Shown in pieces: positions 1 through 5,914 of a DNA stretch of 13,460 bases (the stretch's first letter is position 1; each line of letters begins with the position of its first letter). The position numbers were made by a program, and so were the translations under genes. This stretch comes from Sphingomonadales bacterium UBA658 (GTDB taxonomy: Bacteria; Pseudomonadota; Alphaproteobacteria; Sphingomonadales; Sphingomonadaceae): positions 1 through 13,460 of the forward strand of contig DBOA01000125.1 of the NCBI GenBank assembly GCA_002299195.1, written 5' to 3'. Below the pieces are notes generated by a model. The model saw nothing but the letters and a program-made list of their open reading frames with translations. It was not told the DNA's origin and did not search any database.

Positions 1-153
1 CCAGCGGCATTTGACGCTTATGCGGCGATTGCCCGTGCGAAGGGTTTCCTTCTGGTTGCAGCCTCGCCGCTCACACGGTCCAGCTATCACGCGGGCGATG
101 ATTTTGCGAAAATGCGCGATGCTCGTGCACTGCAATTGGCCAAAAAGCGGTAA
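1..153 (+). CDS. lipA: Lipoyl synthase, C-terminal end only
   Basis: The window opens inside a plus-strand reading frame whose last 50 residues end at a TAA at 151-153. The readable tail contains GFLLVAASPLTRSSYHAGDD followed by FAKM, which matches the conserved C-terminal end of radical-SAM lipoyl synthases, where an S-P-L-V/T-R-S-S-Y-H-A signature follows a glycine-phenylalanine strand. LipA inserts two sulfur atoms into octanoyl groups on E2 and H proteins. The catalytic CxxxCxxC cluster and the auxiliary cluster motif lie upstream of the window, so only the last serine-bearing segment (RSSY, whose serine ligates the auxiliary cluster in the family) can be checked here. The next gene starts 8 bp later, suggesting one transcript. 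The identification rests on a short but highly characteristic tail. Confidence 0.88.
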   Translation, partial: PAAFDAYAAIARAKGFLLVAASPLTRSSYHAGDDFAKMRDARALQLAKKR

Positions 154-161
154 CAGCCCCA

Positions 162-620
162 ATGCCGCACCATCACGAACGCCGTCATTTGCCGCATAGT
201 GCGGAACAAATGTACAACCTGGTGGCCGATGTTGCGCGCTATCCCGAATTTTTACCGTGGGTCAGTGCCATCCGCATTCGCAAGGATGAAGAGGGCGAAA
301 TGCTGGCGGACATGATTGTCGGCTTCAAATCGCTTCGGGAAACCTTCAGCAGCCGGGTCGTCAAAACGCTGCGTTCGTCGATTGTCGTGGATTATCTCGA
401 TGGCCCCATGAAGCATTTGCATAACGCTTGGACATTTGAAGATGTCGCGGGCGGCGGATCGATTGTGGATTTCACCGTCGATTTTTCATTCCGCAACCGT
501 GTGTTTGAGGCACTGGCTGGACAGTTTTTTGATTCAGCCCTGCGCAAAATGACGACGGCCTTTATTGACCGTGCGGATGAACTTTACGGGGCAGGCGGCA
601 GCAAAAGCTCAAGCGCGTAA
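162..620 (+). CDS. COQ10/RatA-family START-domain protein (SRPBCC fold)
   Basis: This 152-residue protein is the length of a single START/SRPBCC fold. The N-terminal half carries the family signature around residues 17-35 (YNLVADVARYPEFLPW), followed by beta strands and a long C-terminal helix (about 115-142) that closes the lipid-binding cavity. Bacterial members are labelled either RatA, which in E. coli interferes with ribosome subunit joining, or COQ10-like, which in mitochondria binds ubiquinone and supports respiration. In alphaproteobacteria the close relation to mitochondrial COQ10 and the position behind lipA make a quinone-binding housekeeping role the more likely one. No antitoxin-like partner (RatB/RnfH type) is visible beside it. 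The ATG at 162 lies 8 bp after the lipA stop with no clear Shine-Dalgarno, consistent with coupled translation. Its 3' end overlaps the convergent cinA by 37 bp. Confidence 0.88.
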   Translation: MPHHHERRHLPHSAEQMYNLVADVARYPEFLPWVSAIRIRKDEEGEMLADMIVGFKSLRETFSSRVVKTLRSSIVVDYLDGPMKHLHNAWTFEDVAGGGSIVDFTVDFSFRNRVFEALAGQFFDSALRKMTTAFIDRADELYGAGGSKSSSA

Positions 621-1096
621 AGCGTTGCAATGGCGCGGATATCGGCGCGGCTTTTATCTGCACCAAACGCTTTTTTATCGCCGACCACGTCTTCAGGATT
701 TTGCCCTTTCAACGCGACTGCAAAGACGACCGTGCCCACGGGCTTGTTCGCTGTTCCGCCATCAGGGCCAGCCACGCCGCTGATCGCCACGGCAATGTCT
801 GCGCCACTTTTCTTTAACGCGCCCTGCGCCATCGCCCATGCGACGGCGACCGACACAGCACCAAATGTGTCGATGATATCTTCATTGACGCCCAGCATCG
901 TCATTTTGGCTTCGTTGCTATATGTCACATAGCCAGAGCCAAATATGGCGCTGCTGCCGGGGACTTCGGTGATTGCGGCGCTCACCAGCCCACCCGTGCA
1001 GCTTTCAGCAACAGCCACAGTGCGGCCAGCGGCCTTGTTTTCGGCAACTACACGCGCGGCCATTTGCGCGATATCGGCGGGTAAAACGGTTTCCAT
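584..1096 (-). CDS. cinA: CinA C-terminal domain protein, nicotinamide-nucleotide amidohydrolase (PncC type)
   Basis: The 170-residue protein corresponds to the stand-alone C-terminal domain of CinA, which deamidates nicotinamide mononucleotide to nicotinic acid mononucleotide in pyridine-nucleotide salvage. Visible motifs are AESCTGG (30-36, containing the serine regarded as catalytic), GSGYVTYSNEAK (53-64), AISGVAGPDGGT (104-115) and KPVGTV (118-123). The N-terminal MoCF-like domain of full-length CinA is absent, which is common in proteobacteria. I chose the ATG at 1096 because GAGAAA sits 8 bases upstream. A TTG six bases further out at 1102 overlaps the ispDF stop and has too short a spacing. 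The gene follows ispDF by 2 bp and should be translated from the same mRNA. Its end overlaps the COQ10-like gene on the other strand. Confidence 0.93.
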   Translation of the reverse strand: METVLPADIAQMAARVVAENKAAGRTVAVAESCTGGLVSAAITEVPGSSAIFGSGYVTYSNEAKMTMLGVNEDIIDTFGAVSVAVAWAMAQGALKKSGADIAVAISGVAGPDGGTANKPVGTVVFAVALKGQNPEDVVGDKKAFGADKSRADIRAIATLYALELLLPPAP

Positions 1097-1098
1097 AA

Positions 1099-2241
1099 TC
1101 AATGTTTCTCAAAAGTAGCTGTGGCCTGCGCAGCGATGCCTTCGCCGCGGCCTGTAAAACCCAGCATTTCGGTGGTTGTTGCCTTTACCGATATACAATC
1201 AACATCAACAGCCATTATTTCGGCCAGCCGTTGCCGCATCTGTCCCCTGAAAGGGCCAACTTTGGGGCGCTCGCAAATGATGGTCACGTCGGCATTGGCA
1301 AGGGCATAGCCCTCGTCGCGGGCGAGCTGCATCGCATAGGCCAGAAACCTGTCTGATGATGCCCCTCGCCATTGCGGGTCGGTCGGCGGAAAATGGTCGC
1401 CAATGTCGCCCTTGGCGATGGCGCCCAATATCGCATCGGTAAGCGCATGCATGGCCACGTCCGCATCGCTGTGCCCCGCAAGACCTTTTTCATGCGGAAT
1501 AAGCACGCCGCACAGCCAAAGTTCGGCATCGGGCACAAGGCGATGCACGTCAAATCCATTGCCACTTCGAAATGACGGCATAGTCGATCCTGCAAAATCG
1601 GTTGAAAAGGTGAATTTGTTGAGCGCTTCTGATCCCGGAACGATGCGAACCTGTCCGCCACTGGCCATCAGCATGCAGGCGTCATCGGTGGGCTCGTCGC
1701 CGGCCCAAATTTCGTGCGCGGCCAAAATATCGGCGAAGGCGAAGGCCTGCGGTGTTTGGATACGCCACAACTGTTCGCGGTCGACGGTTTCGGACAGATT
1801 TTGATCGCCTCTGGAAAGGCTATCGACAACGGGCAGGGCTGGGACAGCCCCGGGGGCTTCGTCGAGTGCTTTGATTAAATCATCAATGACCGTGCCGGGC
1901 AGAAATGGCCGCGCGGCGTCATGGATTAAAATTCGGTCTGCACCACCATCCGTTGCAATCGCCTTCAAACCCAAATGCACGCTTTCCCGACGAGTGGCGC
2001 CGCCCAGAACAAAGATCGCATCGGGTAGACCGCGCAGTCCTGCCGAAGCGCCCGCCTCTTGGCCCGCGCCAATGGCCACATACACCTTGGAAATCGATGG
2101 ATGTGCGGACAGTGCTTCATAGCTGTGCCGCAGCATGGGTTTGCCGCGTACCGGACGAAATTGTTTGGGGATATCTCCGCCCACGCGACTTCCCGAGCCA
2201 GCGGCAACAATGAGCGCAATGGTGATTGGTTGAGATACCAT
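1099..2241 (-). CDS. ispDF: Bifunctional MEP-pathway enzyme: IspD cytidylyltransferase fused to IspF cyclodiphosphate synthase
   Basis: The 380-residue protein joins two non-consecutive steps of the methylerythritol phosphate route. Residues 1 to about 218 form IspD (MEP + CTP to CDP-ME): nucleotide-binding loop IVAAGSGSRVGG (11-22) with PKQF (25-28), HDAARPF (107-113) and QTPQAF (162-167). Residues about 225-380 form IspF (CDP-ME 2-phosphate to MEcPP): metal ligands D231 and H233 in GFDVHRL and H265 in MHALTDA, active-site HSDADV (257-262), and the C-terminal signature TTTEMLGFTGRGEGIA (356-371). All key residues seem present. The fusion is typical of alphaproteobacteria, where IspE is encoded elsewhere. 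The ATG at 2241 is 76-82 bp from the divergent dusB start, so the two promoters share one short region. cinA follows directly. Confidence 0.96.
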   Translation of the reverse strand: MVSQPITIALIVAAGSGSRVGGDIPKQFRPVRGKPMLRHSYEALSAHPSISKVYVAIGAGQEAGASAGLRGLPDAIFVLGGATRRESVHLGLKAIATDGGADRILIHDAARPFLPGTVIDDLIKALDEAPGAVPALPVVDSLSRGDQNLSETVDREQLWRIQTPQAFAFADILAAHEIWAGDEPTDDACMLMASGGQVRIVPGSEALNKFTFSTDFAGSTMPSFRSGNGFDVHRLVPDAELWLCGVLIPHEKGLAGHSDADVAMHALTDAILGAIAKGDIGDHFPPTDPQWRGASSDRFLAYAMQLARDEGYALANADVTIICERPKVGPFRGQMRQRLAEIMAVDVDCISVKATTTEMLGFTGRGEGIAAQATATFEKH

Positions 2242-2296
2242 ATCCGCGCTCTAGCGACAGCACACTTGCCCGCCAAGCCGAAAGCGGGTAACGGCC

Positions 2297-2313
2297 TGCC
2301 TAAATTTTAGGCA
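2297..2313. repeat. Perfect inverted repeat, 8-bp arms and 1-nt centre, in the ispDF/dusB divergent region
   Basis: The sequence TGCCTAAATTTTAGGCA reads TGCCTAAA, a central T, then TTTAGGCA, which is the exact reverse complement of the left arm. It lies 10 bp before the dusB ATG at 2324 (4 bp before an in-frame TTG at 2318), and its right arm contains the AGG that is the only Shine-Dalgarno-like element for dusB. It could be an operator for a dimeric regulator of dusB-ntrBC or ispDF. It would make only a poor RNA hairpin, because the loop is too tight. It does not resemble the NtrC site consensus (TGCAC-type half-sites). A second, weaker repeat (CCCGC at 2269-2273, GCGGG at 2284-2288) lies just upstream. 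That the repeat exists is certain; its function is a guess. Confidence 0.55.
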
Positions 2314-2323
2314 AGTTTTGAAA

Positions 2324-3319
2324 ATGCAGCTGAAACCTATCCAAATCGGCAATATTGAAATCAATTGTCCCGTCATTCTGGCGCCGATGACGGGCGTCAC
2401 CGATATGCCATTTCGCAAAATCGTCAGGCAATTTGGCTCTGGCTTGAACGTGACCGAGATGATTGCGAGCCAAGCGATGATCCGCGAAACGCGCCAGAGC
2501 ATCCAAAAATGCGAGTGGGACGCGATTGAAGAGCCCGTGTCGATGCAGTTGGCTGGCTGTGCACCATATGAAATGGGTGAGGCGGCGAAGCTGAACGAAG
2601 ACCGCGGCGCGGCGATTATCGATATCAACATGGGCTGCCCCGTTAAAAAGGTGGTGAACGGCGATGCAGGCTCTGCATTGATGCGCGACCTGCCGCTGGC
2701 GGCCAGCCTGATCGAGGCGACGGTGAAGGCCGTGTCCGTGCCGGTGACCGTCAAGATGCGGATGGGCTGGGACCATGGCAGCCTGAACGCGCCGGAACTT
2801 GCCCGTATCGCCGAAGACCTTGGCGCCAAGATGATCACCGTCCACGGCCGCACCCGCAACCAGATGTACAAAGGTTCGGCTGACTGGGCATTTGTGCGCA
2901 AGGTGAAAGACGCGGTATCGCTTCCGGTCATCGTCAATGGCGATATCTGCACCATCGAAGACGCGCGCAATGCGTTGGAACAAAGTGGTGCTGATGGCGT
3001 GATGGTGGGGCGTGGCGCTTATGGAAAGCCGTGGCTCTTGGGTCAGATGATGCACTGGTTCCGCACAGGACAGACCATTGCCGATCCGGACATTGATGCC
3101 CAGTTCCACCTGATCATGGACCATTATCGCGCCATGCTTGATCATTATGGCGGCGAAGTTGGCCTTCGCATCGCGCGCAAGCATATTGGTTGGTATACCA
3201 AGGGGCTAAATGGTTCCGCCGAGTTCCGCAATTTCGTGAACCGCATTGATGATCCAGATGTCGTCATTGACGAGCTGACACGCTTTTACGAACCGTTCCT
3301 GACGCGGTCGGCCGCCTGA
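2324..3319 (+). CDS. dusB: tRNA-dihydrouridine synthase B (NifR3 family)
   Basis: This 331-residue FMN-dependent TIM-barrel enzyme reduces uridines in tRNA with NADPH. Motifs in order are ILAPMTGVTD (18-27, flavin pocket), SMQLAG (73-78), NMGCPVKKV (102-110, with catalytic Cys105), HGRTRNQMYKGSADW (174-188), VNGDI (204-208) and MVGRGAYGKPW (227-237). The C-terminal helical tRNA-binding domain follows from about 245. Length and motifs are normal for DusB. The gene is the first of the nifR3-ntrB-ntrC order known from Rhodobacter and rhizobia, where the name nifR3 arose. The start is uncertain: ATG 2324 gives the usual N-terminus, but a TTG at 2318 is better placed relative to the only AGG (2309-2311, 6 bases upstream). 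ntrB starts 3 bp after the stop, so expression of the kinase is probably tied to this gene. Confidence 0.95.
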   Translation: MQLKPIQIGNIEINCPVILAPMTGVTDMPFRKIVRQFGSGLNVTEMIASQAMIRETRQSIQKCEWDAIEEPVSMQLAGCAPYEMGEAAKLNEDRGAAIIDINMGCPVKKVVNGDAGSALMRDLPLAASLIEATVKAVSVPVTVKMRMGWDHGSLNAPELARIAEDLGAKMITVHGRTRNQMYKGSADWAFVRKVKDAVSLPVIVNGDICTIEDARNALEQSGADGVMVGRGAYGKPWLLGQMMHWFRTGQTIADPDIDAQFHLIMDHYRAMLDHYGGEVGLRIARKHIGWYTKGLNGSAEFRNFVNRIDDPDVVIDELTRFYEPFLTRSAA

Positions 3320-3322
3320 TAG

Positions 3323-4414
3323 ATGTCGCAGGTCACGCATCGCCCCGAATATAGCCAAATGCTGGCGAGTATTGCGGTGCCGGTGCTTTTAATCTCGCCT
3401 GATCACCTCATCACTTATGCGAACGATGCGAGCGAAGCCTTTTTTGGCCGAAGCCGCAGGCGGCTTGAGGGGCACCGTATCGACGAAGCGCTGATCTTCG
3501 AAAGTGAACGGATGAACGCGGCTTTGCTGTCGCGTGAGGGCGACATTTCCGCGCAGGATATGGAGCTTAAAACGCCCTATGGCGCGATCATGGTTGATAT
3601 CAACATATCCGCCGTGGCCAAAGAACCCGATTGGCGCATAGCGGTCATCTCCCCGCGCAATGGTGGCCGCGAACATATTGGTGACCAACGCGACTCCGGG
3701 CAGCAACAAGCCATGGGCGCGCCTGCGATATTGGGGCATGAAATCAAAAACCCTTTGGCGGGCATAAAGGGCGCGGCACAATTGCTGGCGCGTCAGGTCG
3801 ATGAAAAAAGTCGGGCGTTGACCGAGCTTATTGTCAACGAAGTTGACCGCATCGCCCGCTTACTGGACCAAATGCAAAAGCTTGGGCGGTCGGAACGGCC
3901 CGAATTGGCGCCGGCGAATATCCATTTGTTGATTGAGCGCGCCATTCGTTCCCTACGGGCAGCCAACCGCGCCATGCCCGAAATATCTATCAATTATGAC
4001 CCATCGCTGCCCGATGTGTATATCGATGCCGACGGGATGGTTCAGGTGCTCATCAACCTCCTGCAAAACGCGATCGACGCGCTGCACGGGCGTCTTGACG
4101 GTGTGGTTGGTATTTCGACGCGCTATGTGATGAGTGGCGCGCTGCGCGATACGGACATTGACCGGCGCGCCATTAAATTGCCCGTGGAAATCGCGATATC
4201 CGACAATGGCGCTGGGGTACCGGAGCATATTGTCGATGAACTGTTTTCGCCGTTCGTAACGACAAAACGTGACGGGCAGGGGCTTGGCCTCGCCATCGTC
4301 CGCAAGCTTGTGCAGCAGATGAACAGCAGGGTGCTGTTCGAACGCGATTATGCCCTTGGGCAAACCACATTCCGGCTTTTGCTTCCGGTAGCTTCAGGGA
4401 AGGCAAGCGAATGA
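3323..4414 (+). CDS. ntrB: Nitrogen regulation histidine kinase NtrB (GlnL)
   Basis: The 363-residue soluble kinase has no membrane segment. A PAS domain covers about residues 8-108 (VPVLLISPDHLITYANDASE at 19-38). The dimerization/phosphoacceptor domain follows, with LGHEIKNPLAGIKGAAQLL at 137-155 and the phosphorylated His139. The HATPase domain has an N box INLLQNAIDAL (244-254), G1 DNGAGVP (294-300) and F/G2 boxes FSPFVTTKRDGQGLGLAIV (308-326). In the family NtrB is steered by PII proteins under nitrogen surplus and phosphorylates NtrC under nitrogen limitation. No recognizable Shine-Dalgarno precedes the ATG, which is only 3 bp past the dusB stop, so translational coupling is likely. Its stop overlaps the ntrC start in ATGA, the usual arrangement for a matched kinase-regulator pair. 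Confidence 0.95.
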   Translation: MSQVTHRPEYSQMLASIAVPVLLISPDHLITYANDASEAFFGRSRRRLEGHRIDEALIFESERMNAALLSREGDISAQDMELKTPYGAIMVDINISAVAKEPDWRIAVISPRNGGREHIGDQRDSGQQQAMGAPAILGHEIKNPLAGIKGAAQLLARQVDEKSRALTELIVNEVDRIARLLDQMQKLGRSERPELAPANIHLLIERAIRSLRAANRAMPEISINYDPSLPDVYIDADGMVQVLINLLQNAIDALHGRLDGVVGISTRYVMSGALRDTDIDRRAIKLPVEIAISDNGAGVPEHIVDELFSPFVTTKRDGQGLGLAIVRKLVQQMNSRVLFERDYALGQTTFRLLLPVASGKASE

Positions 4415-5832
4415 AGCCAGCTAAGGTTCTTATTGTCGAAGATGACGCGTCCATCGGGCTCGTCGTATGCGCGGCGCTTGAGGCGGAGAATATCGAAACG
4501 CAAATTTGCGATAGCGTGGCGGCGCGCGATGCGGCCCTTGCCAATGGCCATTTCGACCTGATGCTGACCGACGTGGTGTTGAAAGACAGCGACGGACTGT
4601 CGACGCTGAAAGAGATATTGGCGCGTACGCCCGATATGCCCGTCATCATCATGTCGGCGCAAAACACGTTGGAAACAGCCGTGCGTGCCAGCGAGATTGA
4701 TGCGTTTGAATATTTCCCAAAGCCGTTTGACCTCAACGACCTTGTCTTGGCGGTGAAGCAAGGGATCGAAAAGCGCCGCTCGACCACCTCTGACCCGTTT
4801 GAGGCCTTAAGCGAAGCCAATCTGCCGATGATTGGACGCAGTGCCGCGATGCAGGATGTGTACCGCATGGTGGCGCGTCTGTTGCGGAATGACCTATCGG
4901 TTCTGATTTCGGGTGAAAGCGGAACGGGCAAGGAGCTGGTGGCCGAAGCGATCCACAATTTGGGGCGCCGCAAGACTGGGCCATTTGTGGCAGTCAACAT
5001 GGCGGCGATCCCGAGCGAGTTGATTGAGGCGGAGCTGTTCGGCCACGAAAAGGGCGCGTTTACGGGAGCCGTGGGCCAATCCATTGGCCGGTTTGAACAG
5101 GCCCAGGGCGGCACATTATTCCTCGACGAAATTGGCGACATGCCGATGCACGCACAGACCAGGCTTTTGCGCGCGCTGCAAAGCGGTGTCATTAGCCGCA
5201 TTGGCGGGAAAGCGAGCATTCGTCTTGATGTCCGCATCGTCGCGGCGACCAACCAGAATTTGGCCGCTTTGATTGAAAAGGGCGGGTTTCGGGAGGATCT
5301 GTTTTACCGCCTGAACGTCGTGCCCATCGAGATGCCACCGCTGCGCGACCGCACGGAAGACATCGGCCTGCTTGCCCAACATTTCCTGATGATGGCAGCA
5401 AAGGACGGTCTTCCTTTGCGCAAAATCGACGATGGGGCTGTCGGTCAATTGATGGCCATGCCCTGGCGCGGAAATATCCGCGAGTTGAAGAACCTTATTT
5501 ATCGCCTGGCATTGTTGTGCCGCGAAGATACGATCACAGACAGCACGATCCAACAGTTTGTCGAACCTGCTCATGATGCTGACCCGCACATTCAAGGCGC
5601 GAGTTTCGAAGCGGCGGTTGCGCAATTCCTGCGAGATCAAAAGCAGCGCGGGCATTTGCGCGAAAAGCTATATCCACGCGCCTTGGCCCAGTTCGAGATT
5701 CCGTTGCTGCAGCATGTAATGAAACAAGTGAAGGGCAACCAGCTTAAAGCCGCAGCTTTGCTTGGTATCAACCGCAACACGCTGCGCAAAAAACTGACCG
5801 ATTACGGCATTGGTCCCGCCGGGGGACGTTAG
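4411..5832 (+). CDS. ntrC: Nitrogen regulation sigma54-dependent response regulator NtrC
   Basis: The 473-residue protein has the classic three-part layout. The receiver domain (1-120) has acidic pocket D11/D12, phosphoacceptor D54 in MLTDVVL and K104 in FPKPF. The AAA+ domain (about 138-375) has Walker A GESGTGKE (168-175), the sigma54-contacting GAFTGA (215-220), Walker B GGTLFLDE (233-240) and the arginine-rich FREDLFYRLN (293-302). The Fis-type helix-turn-helix at the C-terminus is about 440-464 (NQLKAAALLGINRNTLRKKL). Under low nitrogen it activates genes for ammonium assimilation with RpoN. The intact GAFTGA is worth noting because Rhodobacter capsulatus NtrC lacks it and works with the housekeeping sigma factor; this one should be sigma54-dependent. 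The start overlaps the ntrB stop by 4 bp. An 82-bp gap separates it from ntrY. Confidence 0.96.
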   Translation: MKPAKVLIVEDDASIGLVVCAALEAENIETQICDSVAARDAALANGHFDLMLTDVVLKDSDGLSTLKEILARTPDMPVIIMSAQNTLETAVRASEIDAFEYFPKPFDLNDLVLAVKQGIEKRRSTTSDPFEALSEANLPMIGRSAAMQDVYRMVARLLRNDLSVLISGESGTGKELVAEAIHNLGRRKTGPFVAVNMAAIPSELIEAELFGHEKGAFTGAVGQSIGRFEQAQGGTLFLDEIGDMPMHAQTRLLRALQSGVISRIGGKASIRLDVRIVAATNQNLAALIEKGGFREDLFYRLNVVPIEMPPLRDRTEDIGLLAQHFLMMAAKDGLPLRKIDDGAVGQLMAMPWRGNIRELKNLIYRLALLCREDTITDSTIQQFVEPAHDADPHIQGASFEAAVAQFLRDQKQRGHLREKLYPRALAQFEIPLLQHVMKQVKGNQLKAAALLGINRNTLRKKLTDYGIGPAGGR

Positions 5833-5914
5833 AACGGTGTTTAGCCAAGATACATAGCGTTTAAAGGGCAATTTTGTGCTTTTCAGGTAACGCAATGGGT
5901 GCCACAGTGTCTTT

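Noticed and set aside
162..620. RatA toxin of a toxin-antitoxin pair
   Set aside because: No RatB/RnfH-like antitoxin gene lies next to it, and the lipA neighbourhood and COQ10 similarity fit a housekeeping quinone-binding protein better.
2300..3184. Minus-strand open frame of 294 codons opposite dusB
   Set aside because: The translation is rich in His, Arg and Ala with no recognizable domain and no ribosome site; dusB on the plus strand has all its motifs intact.
4173..5252. Long open frame on the minus strand (359 codons) across ntrB and ntrC
   Set aside because: It lies opposite two well-supported genes, its translation is serine/arginine-rich low-complexity text without family motifs, and it fits the usual antisense shadow of codon-biased genes.
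5813..5827. GTCCC/GGGAC hairpin at the end of ntrC as a terminator
   Set aside because: It is inside the last codons, only 5 bp long and not followed by a T-run.
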